Shown: piece after piece, positions 1-5,170 of the stretch
How the letters are laid out: every line of letters starts with the position of its first letter
Numbering within the stretch: position 1 is the stretch's first letter
Source of the DNA: Betaproteobacteria bacterium
GTDB lineage: Bacteria; Pseudomonadota; Gammaproteobacteria; Burkholderiales; SG8-39
Length of the DNA: 5,679 bases
Reading direction: 5' to 3'
NCBI GenBank assembly: GCA_009693345.1
Contig: SHXL01000176.1
Span: 1 to 5,679 of the forward strand
Program-made: the position numbers and the translations under genes
The notes under the pieces: generated by a model
The model's input: the letters and a program-made list of their open reading frames with translations, nothing else
Database searches by the model: none
What the model was told of the DNA's origin: nothing

Positions 1-353
1 AGCGCGATGGCGTCGGCGCGAACGCTGGTGAAGGCTGCACGGCGCGCTGCACGCGCCGCCGCCTCAGGGCCTTGACCTTGCTTTTTCACCTTCACTCTTA
101 CAGCCCTGAAAGGAACGTCAAGCCCACCACAAACAGCGGAACAGAATTTCTGCCATTCGCCCGCGTTGGGGCTCAGGCCATGGTTGACGTGAATTGCGGA
201 GAGTTTGTACCCGAGCCGCGGCGCGAGGCCGTGCATGAGGTGCAGCAGCACCACGGAATCAAGTCCGCCCGACAGCCCCACCGCCACGCGCTTCCCCCGC
301 ATGGGCGCGAGGACCGTTGTATCAACGCTCGGCAGTTTCCTTGAAGCGGCCAT
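1..353 (-). CDS. tilS: tRNA(Ile)-lysidine synthase, N-terminal part (cut by window edge)
   Basis: TilS uses ATP to attach lysine to C34 of the CAU-anticodon tRNA-Ile, so that it reads AUA instead of AUG; it is cytoplasmic and usually essential. About 117 residues are visible with no stop before the window edge. They carry the N-type ATP pyrophosphatase P-loop SGGLDS (residues 28-33), then the TilS-typical IHVNHGLSPN (54-63) and PEAAARAARRAAF near the cut. I chose the ATG at 353 because it puts the P-loop near residue 28, as in known TilS proteins; the inner ATG at 302 would leave only ten residues before it. With this start the gene overlaps the end of accA by 32 nt, which suggests translational coupling. 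No strong Shine-Dalgarno is visible. Codons around 70-165 are less GC-biased than in accA. Family assignment is secure; the exact start is less so. Confidence 0.93.
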   Translation of the reverse strand, partial: MAASRKLPSVDTTVLAPMRGKRVAVGLSGGLDSVVLLHLMHGLAPRLGYKLSAIHVNHGLSPNAGEWQKFCSAVCGGLDVPFRAVRVKVKKQGQGPEAAARAARRAAFTSVRADAIA

Positions 354-1290
354 AGGCCATCAGCCGCTCGAGGCGCTCCTCGACCAGCTCCTTCGGTTTC
401 TTGTCCTGCAACTGCCGGTATGCTTCGGTAAGCGCCTTCTTGAGCGAGGCGCCGGTTGCCTGCGGATCGCGGTGCGCGCCGCCCAGCGGTTCGGGAACGA
501 TCTTGTCGATCAGGCCCAACGTTTTCAGGCGGCTGGCGGTGATGCCTAGCGTCTCGGCGGCCTCGGGCGCCTTGTCGGCGCTTTTCCAGAGGATCGACGC
601 GCAGCCCTCGGGCGAGATCACCGAGTAGGTCGCGTATTGCAGCATCAGCGTCACGTCGCCGACCGCGATCGCGAGCGCGCCGCCGGAGCCGCCCTCGCCG
701 ATGATGCTGACGATGATGGGCGTCTTCAGGCTCGCCATCGCATACAGGTTGCGGCCGATCGCCTCGGACTGGTTGCGTTCTTCGGCCTCGATGCCGGGAT
801 AGGCGCCGGGCGTGTCCACGAAAGTGAACACCGGCAGCGCGAACTTCTCCGCGAGCTGCATCAGCCGCAGCGCCTTGCGGTAACCCTCCGGGCGCGGCAT
901 GCCGAAGTTGCACAGGATCTTTTCCTTGGTGTCGCGGCCCTTCTGGTGGCCGATCACCACGCAGGGCGTATCGTCGAAGCGCGCAATCCCGCCCACGATC
1001 GAGGAGTCGTCGCCAAATACGCGATCGCCGTGCAGCTCCTCGAAGCCGGTGAACATCATGCTGATCAAATCGAGCGAATAGGGGCGCTGCGGATGGCGCG
1101 CCACCTGCGCGACCTGCCAGGGCGTGAGCTTGGCGTAGATGTCCTTGGAGAGGGCCTGGCTCTTCTTCGTGAGGCGCTGGATCTCCTCTGAAATGTCCGC
1201 CGCCGAATCGTCCTCGGCATAACGCAGCTCGTCGATCCTGCCTTCCAGCTCGGCGACCGGCTGCTCGAAGTCAAGGAACACGGGTTTCAT
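322..1290 (-). CDS. accA: Acetyl-CoA carboxylase carboxyltransferase subunit alpha
   Basis: AccA and AccD form the alpha2-beta2 carboxyltransferase that moves CO2 from carboxybiotin on AccB to acetyl-CoA, giving malonyl-CoA for fatty acid synthesis. At 322 residues it has the normal length (E. coli about 319). The start MKPVFLDFEQP is typical, followed by the helical N-terminal region (10-60), HPQRPY (66-71), the crotonase-like core with FVDTPGAYPG (157-166), the glycine-rich oxyanion segment GEGGSGGAL (198-206) and SPEGCASILW (226-235). No disruption is seen. It lies 22 nt after the glycosylase stop and overlaps tilS at its end. The ribosome binding site is weak: only a purine-rich GATGAAGA about 10 nt before the ATG, so coupling to the upstream gene is likely. 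A six-codon reading frame ends across its ATGA start. Confidence 0.98.
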   Translation of the reverse strand: MKPVFLDFEQPVAELEGRIDELRYAEDDSAADISEEIQRLTKKSQALSKDIYAKLTPWQVAQVARHPQRPYSLDLISMMFTGFEELHGDRVFGDDSSIVGGIARFDDTPCVVIGHQKGRDTKEKILCNFGMPRPEGYRKALRLMQLAEKFALPVFTFVDTPGAYPGIEAEERNQSEAIGRNLYAMASLKTPIIVSIIGEGGSGGALAIAVGDVTLMLQYATYSVISPEGCASILWKSADKAPEAAETLGITASRLKTLGLIDKIVPEPLGGAHRDPQATGASLKKALTEAYRQLQDKKPKELVEERLERLMAYGRFKETAER

Positions 1291-1312
1291 GCGGCCGGCG
1301 TCTTCATCGGTG

Positions 1313-1948
1313 TCAGTATTCTACCGGCACCGGATCGAGCGAGCGCCACAGGTACCAGGTCGCCACCGAGCGCCAGGGGCGCAGGGTTTCTCCGCGGCTC
1401 TGCATGGTCTTCAATGAAATCCTTCTTCCTCCGTGATAGGCGACCCGCAGACCTTTCTGCAGGCCCAAGTCGCCCAATGGGAAAACATCCGGGCGCAGAA
1501 GGTTGAACATCAGGAACATCTCCGCGGTCCAGCGGCCGATGCCGCGCACCTGGATCAGGTCCGCGATCACCTCTTCGTCATCCATGCCGGGCCAGCGGTG
1601 CACGTGCACCGCGCCGTCGGCAAAGCGCTGCGCGAGGTCGGAAATGTATTCGACCTTGCGTTCCGACAGGCCGCAAGCCCTGAGGTCTTTGGTTTTTGCT
1701 TTCAGAACTTGCTCGGGCAAAACGACAGAAACTTCAGTCAAGAACCGGTTCCAGACACTCTGGGCGGCGGCGACGGAGATCTGCTGGCCTACGATCGCGC
1801 GCGCCAGCGTGTGGAACGGTTCGCCGCGCGGCTCGAGGTGAACGCGCGGGTGGCGGCGAATGATTGCCGCCATCACCGGATCGTTGCGCGCGAGCGCGCG
1901 CTTGGCCCTGTCCCAGTAGTGGGGTTTCACCTTCACGTCAGGCTTCAT
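1313..1948 (-). CDS. HhH-GPD DNA glycosylase, 3-methyladenine glycosylase II (AlkA) type
   Basis: This is a base-excision repair enzyme expected to remove alkylated purines such as 3-methyladenine by cutting the N-glycosidic bond. In its 211 residues I see the conserved IVGQQIS (52-58), a helix-hairpin-helix LIQVRGIGRWTAEMF (131-145) for backbone binding, and the catalytic aspartate in FPLGDLGLQ (Asp160). The C-terminal RPWRSVATWYLWRSLD (190-205) is typical of the short AlkA-like proteins found beside accA in betaproteobacteria (from memory). No FeS-type C-terminal cysteine cluster is present, which argues against EndoIII/MutY. The length fits the short class without the E. coli AlkA N-terminal domain. 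The ATG overlaps the DUF6352 gene by 11 nt and has no clear Shine-Dalgarno; in-frame GTGs a few codons later (1936, 1930) are alternative starts. Two stretches use AT-richer codons than the rest. Confidence 0.92.
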   Translation of the reverse strand: MKPDVKVKPHYWDRAKRALARNDPVMAAIIRRHPRVHLEPRGEPFHTLARAIVGQQISVAAAQSVWNRFLTEVSVVLPEQVLKAKTKDLRACGLSERKVEYISDLAQRFADGAVHVHRWPGMDDEEVIADLIQVRGIGRWTAEMFLMFNLLRPDVFPLGDLGLQKGLRVAYHGGRRISLKTMQSRGETLRPWRSVATWYLWRSLDPVPVEY

Positions 1949-2945
1949 TCAGGGGCAGATTGAGAATCAGGTTCTGGGGTTTCATCTTGACCAGGTCTTC
2001 TTCGTCCGCGGCCAGCGCGAGGTAAACCGAGCGGCCGGCGATGTCGCGGCGCATCTCGGCGGGATCGTCGAATTCAAGCCGGAACAGCGAGAGGATGCGG
2101 CGCATGCGTCCGGCGTCCACTTCCTCGCCCGCCCAGAGCGAATTCAGGATCGCCGTCGATTCGGCGTCCAGCCCGATATGCCAGGCCCAGCGCGGTTCCC
2201 CAATGCTCCTGACGGGTTTTATTTGGACTTTTATTTTCAAAAAATGAAAAATCCAGGCTTCCATGACACGGCATAACCCGTCCAGGGCCGGACGCCCGTA
2301 GGTCAGGCTGATCACCGTATCGTGGCGCGACTCGCGCTCCCAGTAGAGCGCGGCGTTCTCGCGATCGAGCACGTCCAGGTTTGCCTTCGCGGTTGCGCCC
2401 TGCGCCTCGACGATCAGGCGCCCAAGGCTGCCGTACTGCGAGCCCGAGGCGTGCATCTCGACGGTTTCCTGGTCCGCCACGAGGACATGGCCATCTTGGA
2501 TCGTCGCCTTCTGGTCGCGGAAGAAAATCTCGGCGGCACGCAATTGCAGCGCGTCTTCGCGACCGTCCAGGATATTGCGCAGCGCCACGTGCGCCATCTG
2601 CCCGATGAACAGCGGCGGAATGTCGATGCCGCCCCTGAACAGGTTCATGTAGCAGCCCTCGACGGTGCCCGCCTGCAGCAACCGGTCGCGGAAGCGCAAC
2701 ACGATTTCGTAGTTGTCCCTCGCGTCGCGATCCTTCAGGCGATTCAATTCGTCGTGCGGAACGGCGCGTCGCGGCTCCTGCATGAGCGAAGCATGCAGGG
2801 CCATTTCGGCTTCACAGGAGTCCTCCAGCGGATGGACTTCCGGCCTCAGGAAATAGGCGCGCAGGTAGTCGTCGGTGATGCGCAGCCTTCCCGCCGGGTC
2901 CTTCTCGAGAAGGTGGATGCCGCTGTTGCGCCAGAAATCAGGCAG
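1938..2945 (-). CDS. DUF6352-like conserved protein, probable CTG start
   Basis: Function is unknown. From memory the sequence resembles the DUF6352 family throughout: an N-terminal PDFWRNSGIHLLE, then ITDDYLRAYFLRPEVHPLEDSCEAE, GGIDIPPLFIGQM, SGSQYGSLGRL, WAWHIGLDAES, LFRLEFDDP and a C-terminal KPQNLILNLPL. The frame is open from 3023, but the first standard start codon is the ATG at 2804, which would delete this conserved N-terminus (47 residues). The CTG at 2945 directly precedes PDFW and gives 335 residues; it overlaps the HNH stop as CTGCCTGA, so coupled initiation is plausible. No Shine-Dalgarno is evident. No signal peptide, membrane segment or known catalytic motif is seen. It overlaps the downstream glycosylase by 11 nt. 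Residues around 232-243 are encoded by a strikingly AT-rich 36-nt patch. Gene and frame are certain, the start is inferred, and no function is claimed. Confidence 0.85.
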   Translation of the reverse strand: MPDFWRNSGIHLLEKDPAGRLRITDDYLRAYFLRPEVHPLEDSCEAEMALHASLMQEPRRAVPHDELNRLKDRDARDNYEIVLRFRDRLLQAGTVEGCYMNLFRGGIDIPPLFIGQMAHVALRNILDGREDALQLRAAEIFFRDQKATIQDGHVLVADQETVEMHASGSQYGSLGRLIVEAQGATAKANLDVLDRENAALYWERESRHDTVISLTYGRPALDGLCRVMEAWIFHFLKIKVQIKPVRSIGEPRWAWHIGLDAESTAILNSLWAGEEVDAGRMRRILSLFRLEFDDPAEMRRDIAGRSVYLALAADEEDLVKMKPQNLILNLPLNEA

Positions 2946-3516
2946 GGGCGAGAACCAGGCGGGAATGCGCCGCCACGTGCTGCTTGAGAAACTCCATCTG
3001 GTCGGACAGGATGCGCCGGTTGGTCAGGATCAGGTATTCGGCCTTGTTCGGCACGTACGGCAGATAAACCAGTTCCATGCCGGCTTCCTCCGGCAAGCGG
3101 TTGCGCTTCTGGCCGTTGCACTGGCGGCAGGCGGTGACCACGTTCATCCAGGTGTCGCGCCCGCCGCGCGACAGGGGCCGGATGTGGTCCCGCGTCAGCC
3201 GGAAGAAACTGGGCTCGTCGGCGCAATAGGCGCACATGTGGCGGTCGCGGCGGAACAGCTCGCGATTGTTCAGCGGCGGCACATTGTTGAAGCCCTTGGC
3301 GGCGAGCGCCTTGCCCTTGATCGCGATGATCGAATGCGCCGTGATGCTGGAGCGCTCTCCGGTCAGGCGCGAGATGCCGCCGTAAAACGTGAAGGTTTCC
3401 TCGCCCATCGTCCAGGCAACCAGGTTCTTCGCGTAATAGAAGCACGCCTGCTGCCAGCTGATCCAGCGGTGCGGAACGCCGTGGTTGTCCAGCGAAAGGA
3501 TGAGAGGTGAATCCAT
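2938..3516 (-). CDS. Stand-alone HNH endonuclease family protein
   Basis: This is a 192-residue HNH/beta-beta-alpha-metal fold protein. The C-terminal half carries the whole motif: CAYC (Cys95, Cys98), RDHIRPLSRGGRDTW with Asp110-His111, Asn125 in MNVVTAC, and CRQCN (Cys130, Cys133, Asn134). The four cysteines should bind a structural zinc and the His/Asn residues a catalytic metal. The N-terminal 90 residues (LILSLDNHGVPHRWISW, then AKNLVAWTMGE) form a domain I do not recognise but which I believe accompanies HNH in many proteobacterial chromosomal proteins. Substrate is unknown; it may be a nuclease or a housekeeping nucleic-acid protein. It is not next to a methylase or toxin partner. The ATG at 3516 has no Shine-Dalgarno; an in-frame CTG at 3582 with AGGAG four bases upstream is an alternative. 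It overlaps the DUF6352 gene and follows HU by 62 nt. Confidence 0.9.
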   Translation of the reverse strand: MDSPLILSLDNHGVPHRWISWQQACFYYAKNLVAWTMGEETFTFYGGISRLTGERSSITAHSIIAIKGKALAAKGFNNVPPLNNRELFRRDRHMCAYCADEPSFFRLTRDHIRPLSRGGRDTWMNVVTACRQCNGQKRNRLPEEAGMELVYLPYVPNKAEYLILTNRRILSDQMEFLKQHVAAHSRLVLAPA

Positions 3517-3527
3517 GATGCGCAGGT

Positions 3528-3559
3528 GATTCTGCCAATTCGCCCAGCGATTGGCAATC
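3528..3559 (-). other. Imperfect hairpin between HU gene and HNH gene
   Basis: GATTGCCAAT (3559-3550 on the minus strand) can pair with ATTGGC-AG-AATC (3539-3528): a ten-pair stem with a two-base bulge and a ten-base loop. It ends 11 nt before the HNH ATG and has no following T run, so it does not look like a normal intrinsic terminator. It could protect the HU transcript end or modulate HNH translation, or it may be chance. Seen directly; role inferred. Confidence 0.35.
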
Positions 3560-3578
3560 CCCGCAAATTCAAAGACCT

Positions 3579-3869
3579 TCAGCGGTCTCCTACGGCGTCC
3601 TTAAAGCCCTGGCCCGCAGCGAACGCGGGCACGGTCTTCGCGTTGATCTTGATTTCCTTGCCGTTGGCCGGGCTGCGGCCGGCGCGGGCCTTGCGTTTGC
3701 GCGGCAGGAAGGTGCCGAAGCCCACTACAGTGACCCGGTTCCCCTTCGCCACGCTGGTGACGATCGCGTCGAACACCGCGTTCACCGCCTCACCTGCCGC
3801 GGTCTTGCTGAGGTTTCCGGCGCGCGCCGCGGCATGAACAAGATCCGATTTCGTAACCACCGATGGCAT
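3579..3869 (-). CDS. HU-family nucleoid DNA-binding protein
   Basis: HU proteins are small dimeric proteins that bend and compact DNA and assist replication, recombination and repair. The 96-residue product has the HU pattern: KSDLVHAAARAGNLSKTAAGEAV helices (8-30), VTVVGFGTFLPRKRKAR (47-62), the beta-arm tip GRSPANG with the DNA-intercalating proline at Pro67, and the C-terminal INAKTVPAFAAGQGFKDAV. It is slightly longer than housekeeping HU-beta at the N-terminus and has a divergent arm, so it may be a paralogue rather than the main HU. I chose the ATG at 3869 over an upstream one (3992) because it starts the family-type sequence and is preceded by GGGGAGGG four bases away. It is the first gene of the leftward train, facing the TRAP genes across a 224-bp control region. 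IHF is less likely, since IHF-specific sequence is not evident. Confidence 0.94.
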   Translation of the reverse strand: MPSVVTKSDLVHAAARAGNLSKTAAGEAVNAVFDAIVTSVAKGNRVTVVGFGTFLPRKRKARAGRSPANGKEIKINAKTVPAFAAGQGFKDAVGDR

Positions 3870-3896
3870 TCGCCCTCCCCGATCAAGCGAGCGAGC

Positions 3897-3925
3897 ATCA
3901 TATCGGCATCGATTCGCGAACACAA
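3897..3925 (-). promoter_or_regulatory. Candidate sigma70 promoter of the HU-led transcript
   Basis: On the minus strand TTGTGT (3925-3920) and TATGAT (3902-3897) are separated by exactly 17 bases. The -10 matches the consensus at five of six positions and the -35 at three of six. Transcription would start near 3890, about 20 bases before the HU start and just before its Shine-Dalgarno (3880-3873). The A/T-tract block lies directly upstream and could act as an UP element. Confidence 0.55.
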
Positions 3926-3929
3926 TCGC

Positions 3930-3957
3930 CGCAGCGGAATTTTTTTGCGCCGCTGCG
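3930..3957. repeat. Perfect 8-bp inverted repeat beside A/T tracts
   Basis: CGCAGCGG (3930-3937) is repeated as its reverse complement CCGCTGCG (3950-3957) around a 12-base loop containing seven T. On the plus strand the right arm is followed by AATTTTTT, so the element resembles an intrinsic terminator read rightward, although no rightward gene ends here. It sits directly upstream of the HU -35 box, so an operator or binding site is equally possible. Confidence 0.55.
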
Positions 3958-3983
3958 AATTTTTTCCTGAGCCCGAAAAAATT
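3958..3983. repeat. Perfect 9-bp A/T inverted repeat in the divergent promoter region
   Basis: AATTTTTTC (3958-3966) and GAAAAAATT (3975-3983) are exact reverse complements around an 8-base GC-rich centre. Together with the T7 tract at 3940-3946 this gives three A/T tracts within 45 bp; the first two lie 20 bp apart, about two helical turns. This favours intrinsic curvature or an UP-element or nucleoid-protein site. The overall function is inferred. Confidence 0.5.
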
Positions 3984-4034
3984 TGAACGCAAATCCCGGC
4001 ACCTTGCCTGCGCTCCTCGCGCAATACGTGAACA

Positions 4035-4072
4035 GTGTCACAAATGGCCGGAGCGCTGGTACACTAAGCGCT
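4035..4072 (+). promoter_or_regulatory. Candidate promoter and operator-like repeats of the TRAP operon
   Basis: TACACT (4060-4065) matches the -10 consensus at four of six positions; upstream GTGTCA or TGTCAC (4035-4041) is a weak -35 with an 18-19 base spacer. Two copies of the self-complementary AGCGCT (4052-4057 and 4067-4072) flank the -10, forming an imperfect dyad that a local regulator could bind. No regulator gene is visible in the window, so the operator idea is inference. Confidence 0.35.
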
Positions 4073-4077
4073 TCACC

Positions 4078-4087
4078 GGAGGAGGGG
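4078..4087 (+). promoter_or_regulatory. Strong ribosome binding site of the TRAP binding protein
   Basis: GGAGGAGGGG lies six bases before the ATG at 4094. It settles the start over upstream in-frame codons and suggests high translation, as expected for a periplasmic binding protein made in excess. Confidence 0.85.
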
Positions 4088-4093
4088 AAATTC

Positions 4094-5116
4094 ATGTTCG
4101 CGATCCGCAAGTTGGCGCTGGCAGGGCTCGTCGGCTCGGCGCTTGCGCTGCCCGTACAGGCGCAGACCACTCTCACGTTCTCGTCGTGGGTGCCACCGAC
4201 CCACCACCTGACGATCTGGCAGCAGAACTGGGCCGCCGATGTCGAGAAAGCGACGGGCGGGCGAGTTAAGTTCCAGTCGCTGCCGAAAGCGCCCGCCGCG
4301 CCACCCGGCACTTTCGACGCGGTGAGGGACGGTCTCATGGACCTGTCCTATGTCACCGCGAGCTACACCCCTGCGCGCCATGCACTGACCTACATCGCGG
4401 AACTTCCCGGTGCAGGCGCGACGGCGGAAATCAATTCAGTCGCCTTCAGCCGCATCCACTGGAAGCACTTCCAGACGGTCGGCGAATACAACGGCGTCAA
4501 ACTGCTCGCCGTCTGGACGCACGGCCCGGGCCAGATGTTCAATACCAAGCGCCCGATCAACGACCTGGCCGACTTGAAGGGCATGAAAATCCGCACGGGC
4601 GGCGGCATCGCCGAAAAGTTCGGCAATATCCTTGGCGCATCCGCGTTCGTGAAACCCGCGCCGGAGTCCTTCGAGCTGCTCAATTCGGGCGTCGCCGACG
4701 GGGTGTTCTTCCCGCTCGAGTCGATCGTCTCGTTCAAGCTGGACACGGTGCTCAAGCACGCCACCATCTTCCCCGGCGGGTTTTACAGCTCTTCCTTCGG
4801 CTTCTTCATGAACCAGGAGAAGTGGAACAAGCTTTCGAAGCAGGACCAGGACATCATCGAGAAATTTGGCTACGAATACGCCGCGCGCTCGAACGGCCAG
4901 TCTTGGGATGCCGCCGACCAGAAAGGCCTGGAAGGAATCAAGAAGGCCGGCGTGACAATCGCCAACGCTAACCCGGCGTTCATAAAGGATGTCATGGCAA
5001 GAGCCAAGCAGCTGGATGACGACTGGATCAAGTCAGCCAACGCCAAGGGCGTGGACGGCGCCAAGGTTCTGGCCGAGTTCCGCGCGGAACTGAAGAAGGT
5101 CGCCGCGGGCAAGTAA
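4094..5116 (+). CDS. dctP: TRAP transporter substrate-binding protein, DctP family
   Basis: This is the periplasmic receptor of a tripartite ATP-independent transporter, which captures a (usually carboxylate) solute and hands it to a sodium-driven DctQM permease. The 340-residue product has a Sec signal peptide (basic FAIRK, hydrophobic 7-19, probable cleavage VQA|QTT after Ala23). The mature protein shows the DctP pattern: LTFSSWVPPTHHL (27-39), PGTFDAVRDGLMDLSY (71-86), THGPGQMFNTKRPI (142-155), DLKGMKIRTGGG with Arg167 at the family's carboxylate-binding arginine, then ELLNSGVADGVFFPLES (194-210) and WNKLSKQDQDIIEKF (244-258). The THGPGQ and GVADGVFFP segments recall the Dctp3/4-type subgroup (from memory). 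The start is fixed by the signal peptide and the Shine-Dalgarno. The ligand cannot be read from sequence; neighbours give no catabolic clue. It is followed 54 nt later by the DctQ gene. Confidence 0.95.
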   Translation: MFAIRKLALAGLVGSALALPVQAQTTLTFSSWVPPTHHLTIWQQNWAADVEKATGGRVKFQSLPKAPAAPPGTFDAVRDGLMDLSYVTASYTPARHALTYIAELPGAGATAEINSVAFSRIHWKHFQTVGEYNGVKLLAVWTHGPGQMFNTKRPINDLADLKGMKIRTGGGIAEKFGNILGASAFVKPAPESFELLNSGVADGVFFPLESIVSFKLDTVLKHATIFPGGFYSSSFGFFMNQEKWNKLSKQDQDIIEKFGYEYAARSNGQSWDAADQKGLEGIKKAGVTIANANPAFIKDVMARAKQLDDDWIKSANAKGVDGAKVLAEFRAELKKVAAGK

Positions 5117-5135
5117 CGCGAAAGCGAGGCACCAC

Positions 5136-5170
5136 GGAGGGCGCGGTCGCAACCCGCGCCCTCCTTGTTT
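5136..5170 (+). terminator. Intercistronic terminator-like hairpin between dctP and dctQ
   Basis: GGAGGGCGCGG (5136-5146) and CCGCGCCCTCC (5154-5164) are exact reverse complements: an 11-bp GC-rich stem with a 7-base loop, followed by TTGTTT and then the dctQ ATG. This is likely a leaky terminator or a 3'-end stabiliser that lets the binding protein be made in excess over the membrane subunits. The short, interrupted T run argues against full termination. The only GGAGG near dctQ is buried in the left arm. Confidence 0.65.

Noticed and set aside
173..913. 246-codon leftward frame overlapping accA and tilS
   Set aside because: Arginine and alanine-rich off-frame reading of two clear genes; no family resemblance.
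637..1191. Long rightward open frame opposite accA
   Set aside because: It is a shadow of the strongly conserved accA; composition (many His, Arg, Ala) is typical of antisense frames in GC-rich DNA, with no start signals.
1433..1963. 176-codon rightward frame opposite the glycosylase
   Set aside because: Antisense shadow of a gene with intact HhH and catalytic aspartate motifs.
2322..2987. 221-codon rightward frame opposite the DUF6352 gene
   Set aside because: Antisense shadow; the opposite strand reads a continuous conserved family across the same stretch.
2875..3510. 211-codon rightward frame opposite the HNH gene
   Set aside because: Antisense shadow of a gene with a full HNH motif.
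2938..3516. HNH gene as part of a restriction, toxin or homing element
   Set aside because: No methylase, immunity gene, intron or inverted terminal repeats are nearby, and it is embedded in a housekeeping gene run.
3930..3966. True intrinsic terminator on the plus strand
   Set aside because: It has the right shape (hairpin plus T run) but no rightward gene ends before it, and the loop is long; kept only as an inverted repeat.
3870..3992. N-terminal extension of HU to an upstream ATG
   Set aside because: The extension translates promoter and A/T-tract sequence, and a strong Shine-Dalgarno precedes the inner ATG at 3869.
3983..4093. Upstream extension of the TRAP binding protein
   Set aside because: The signal peptide begins at the ATG at 4094, directly after a strong Shine-Dalgarno.
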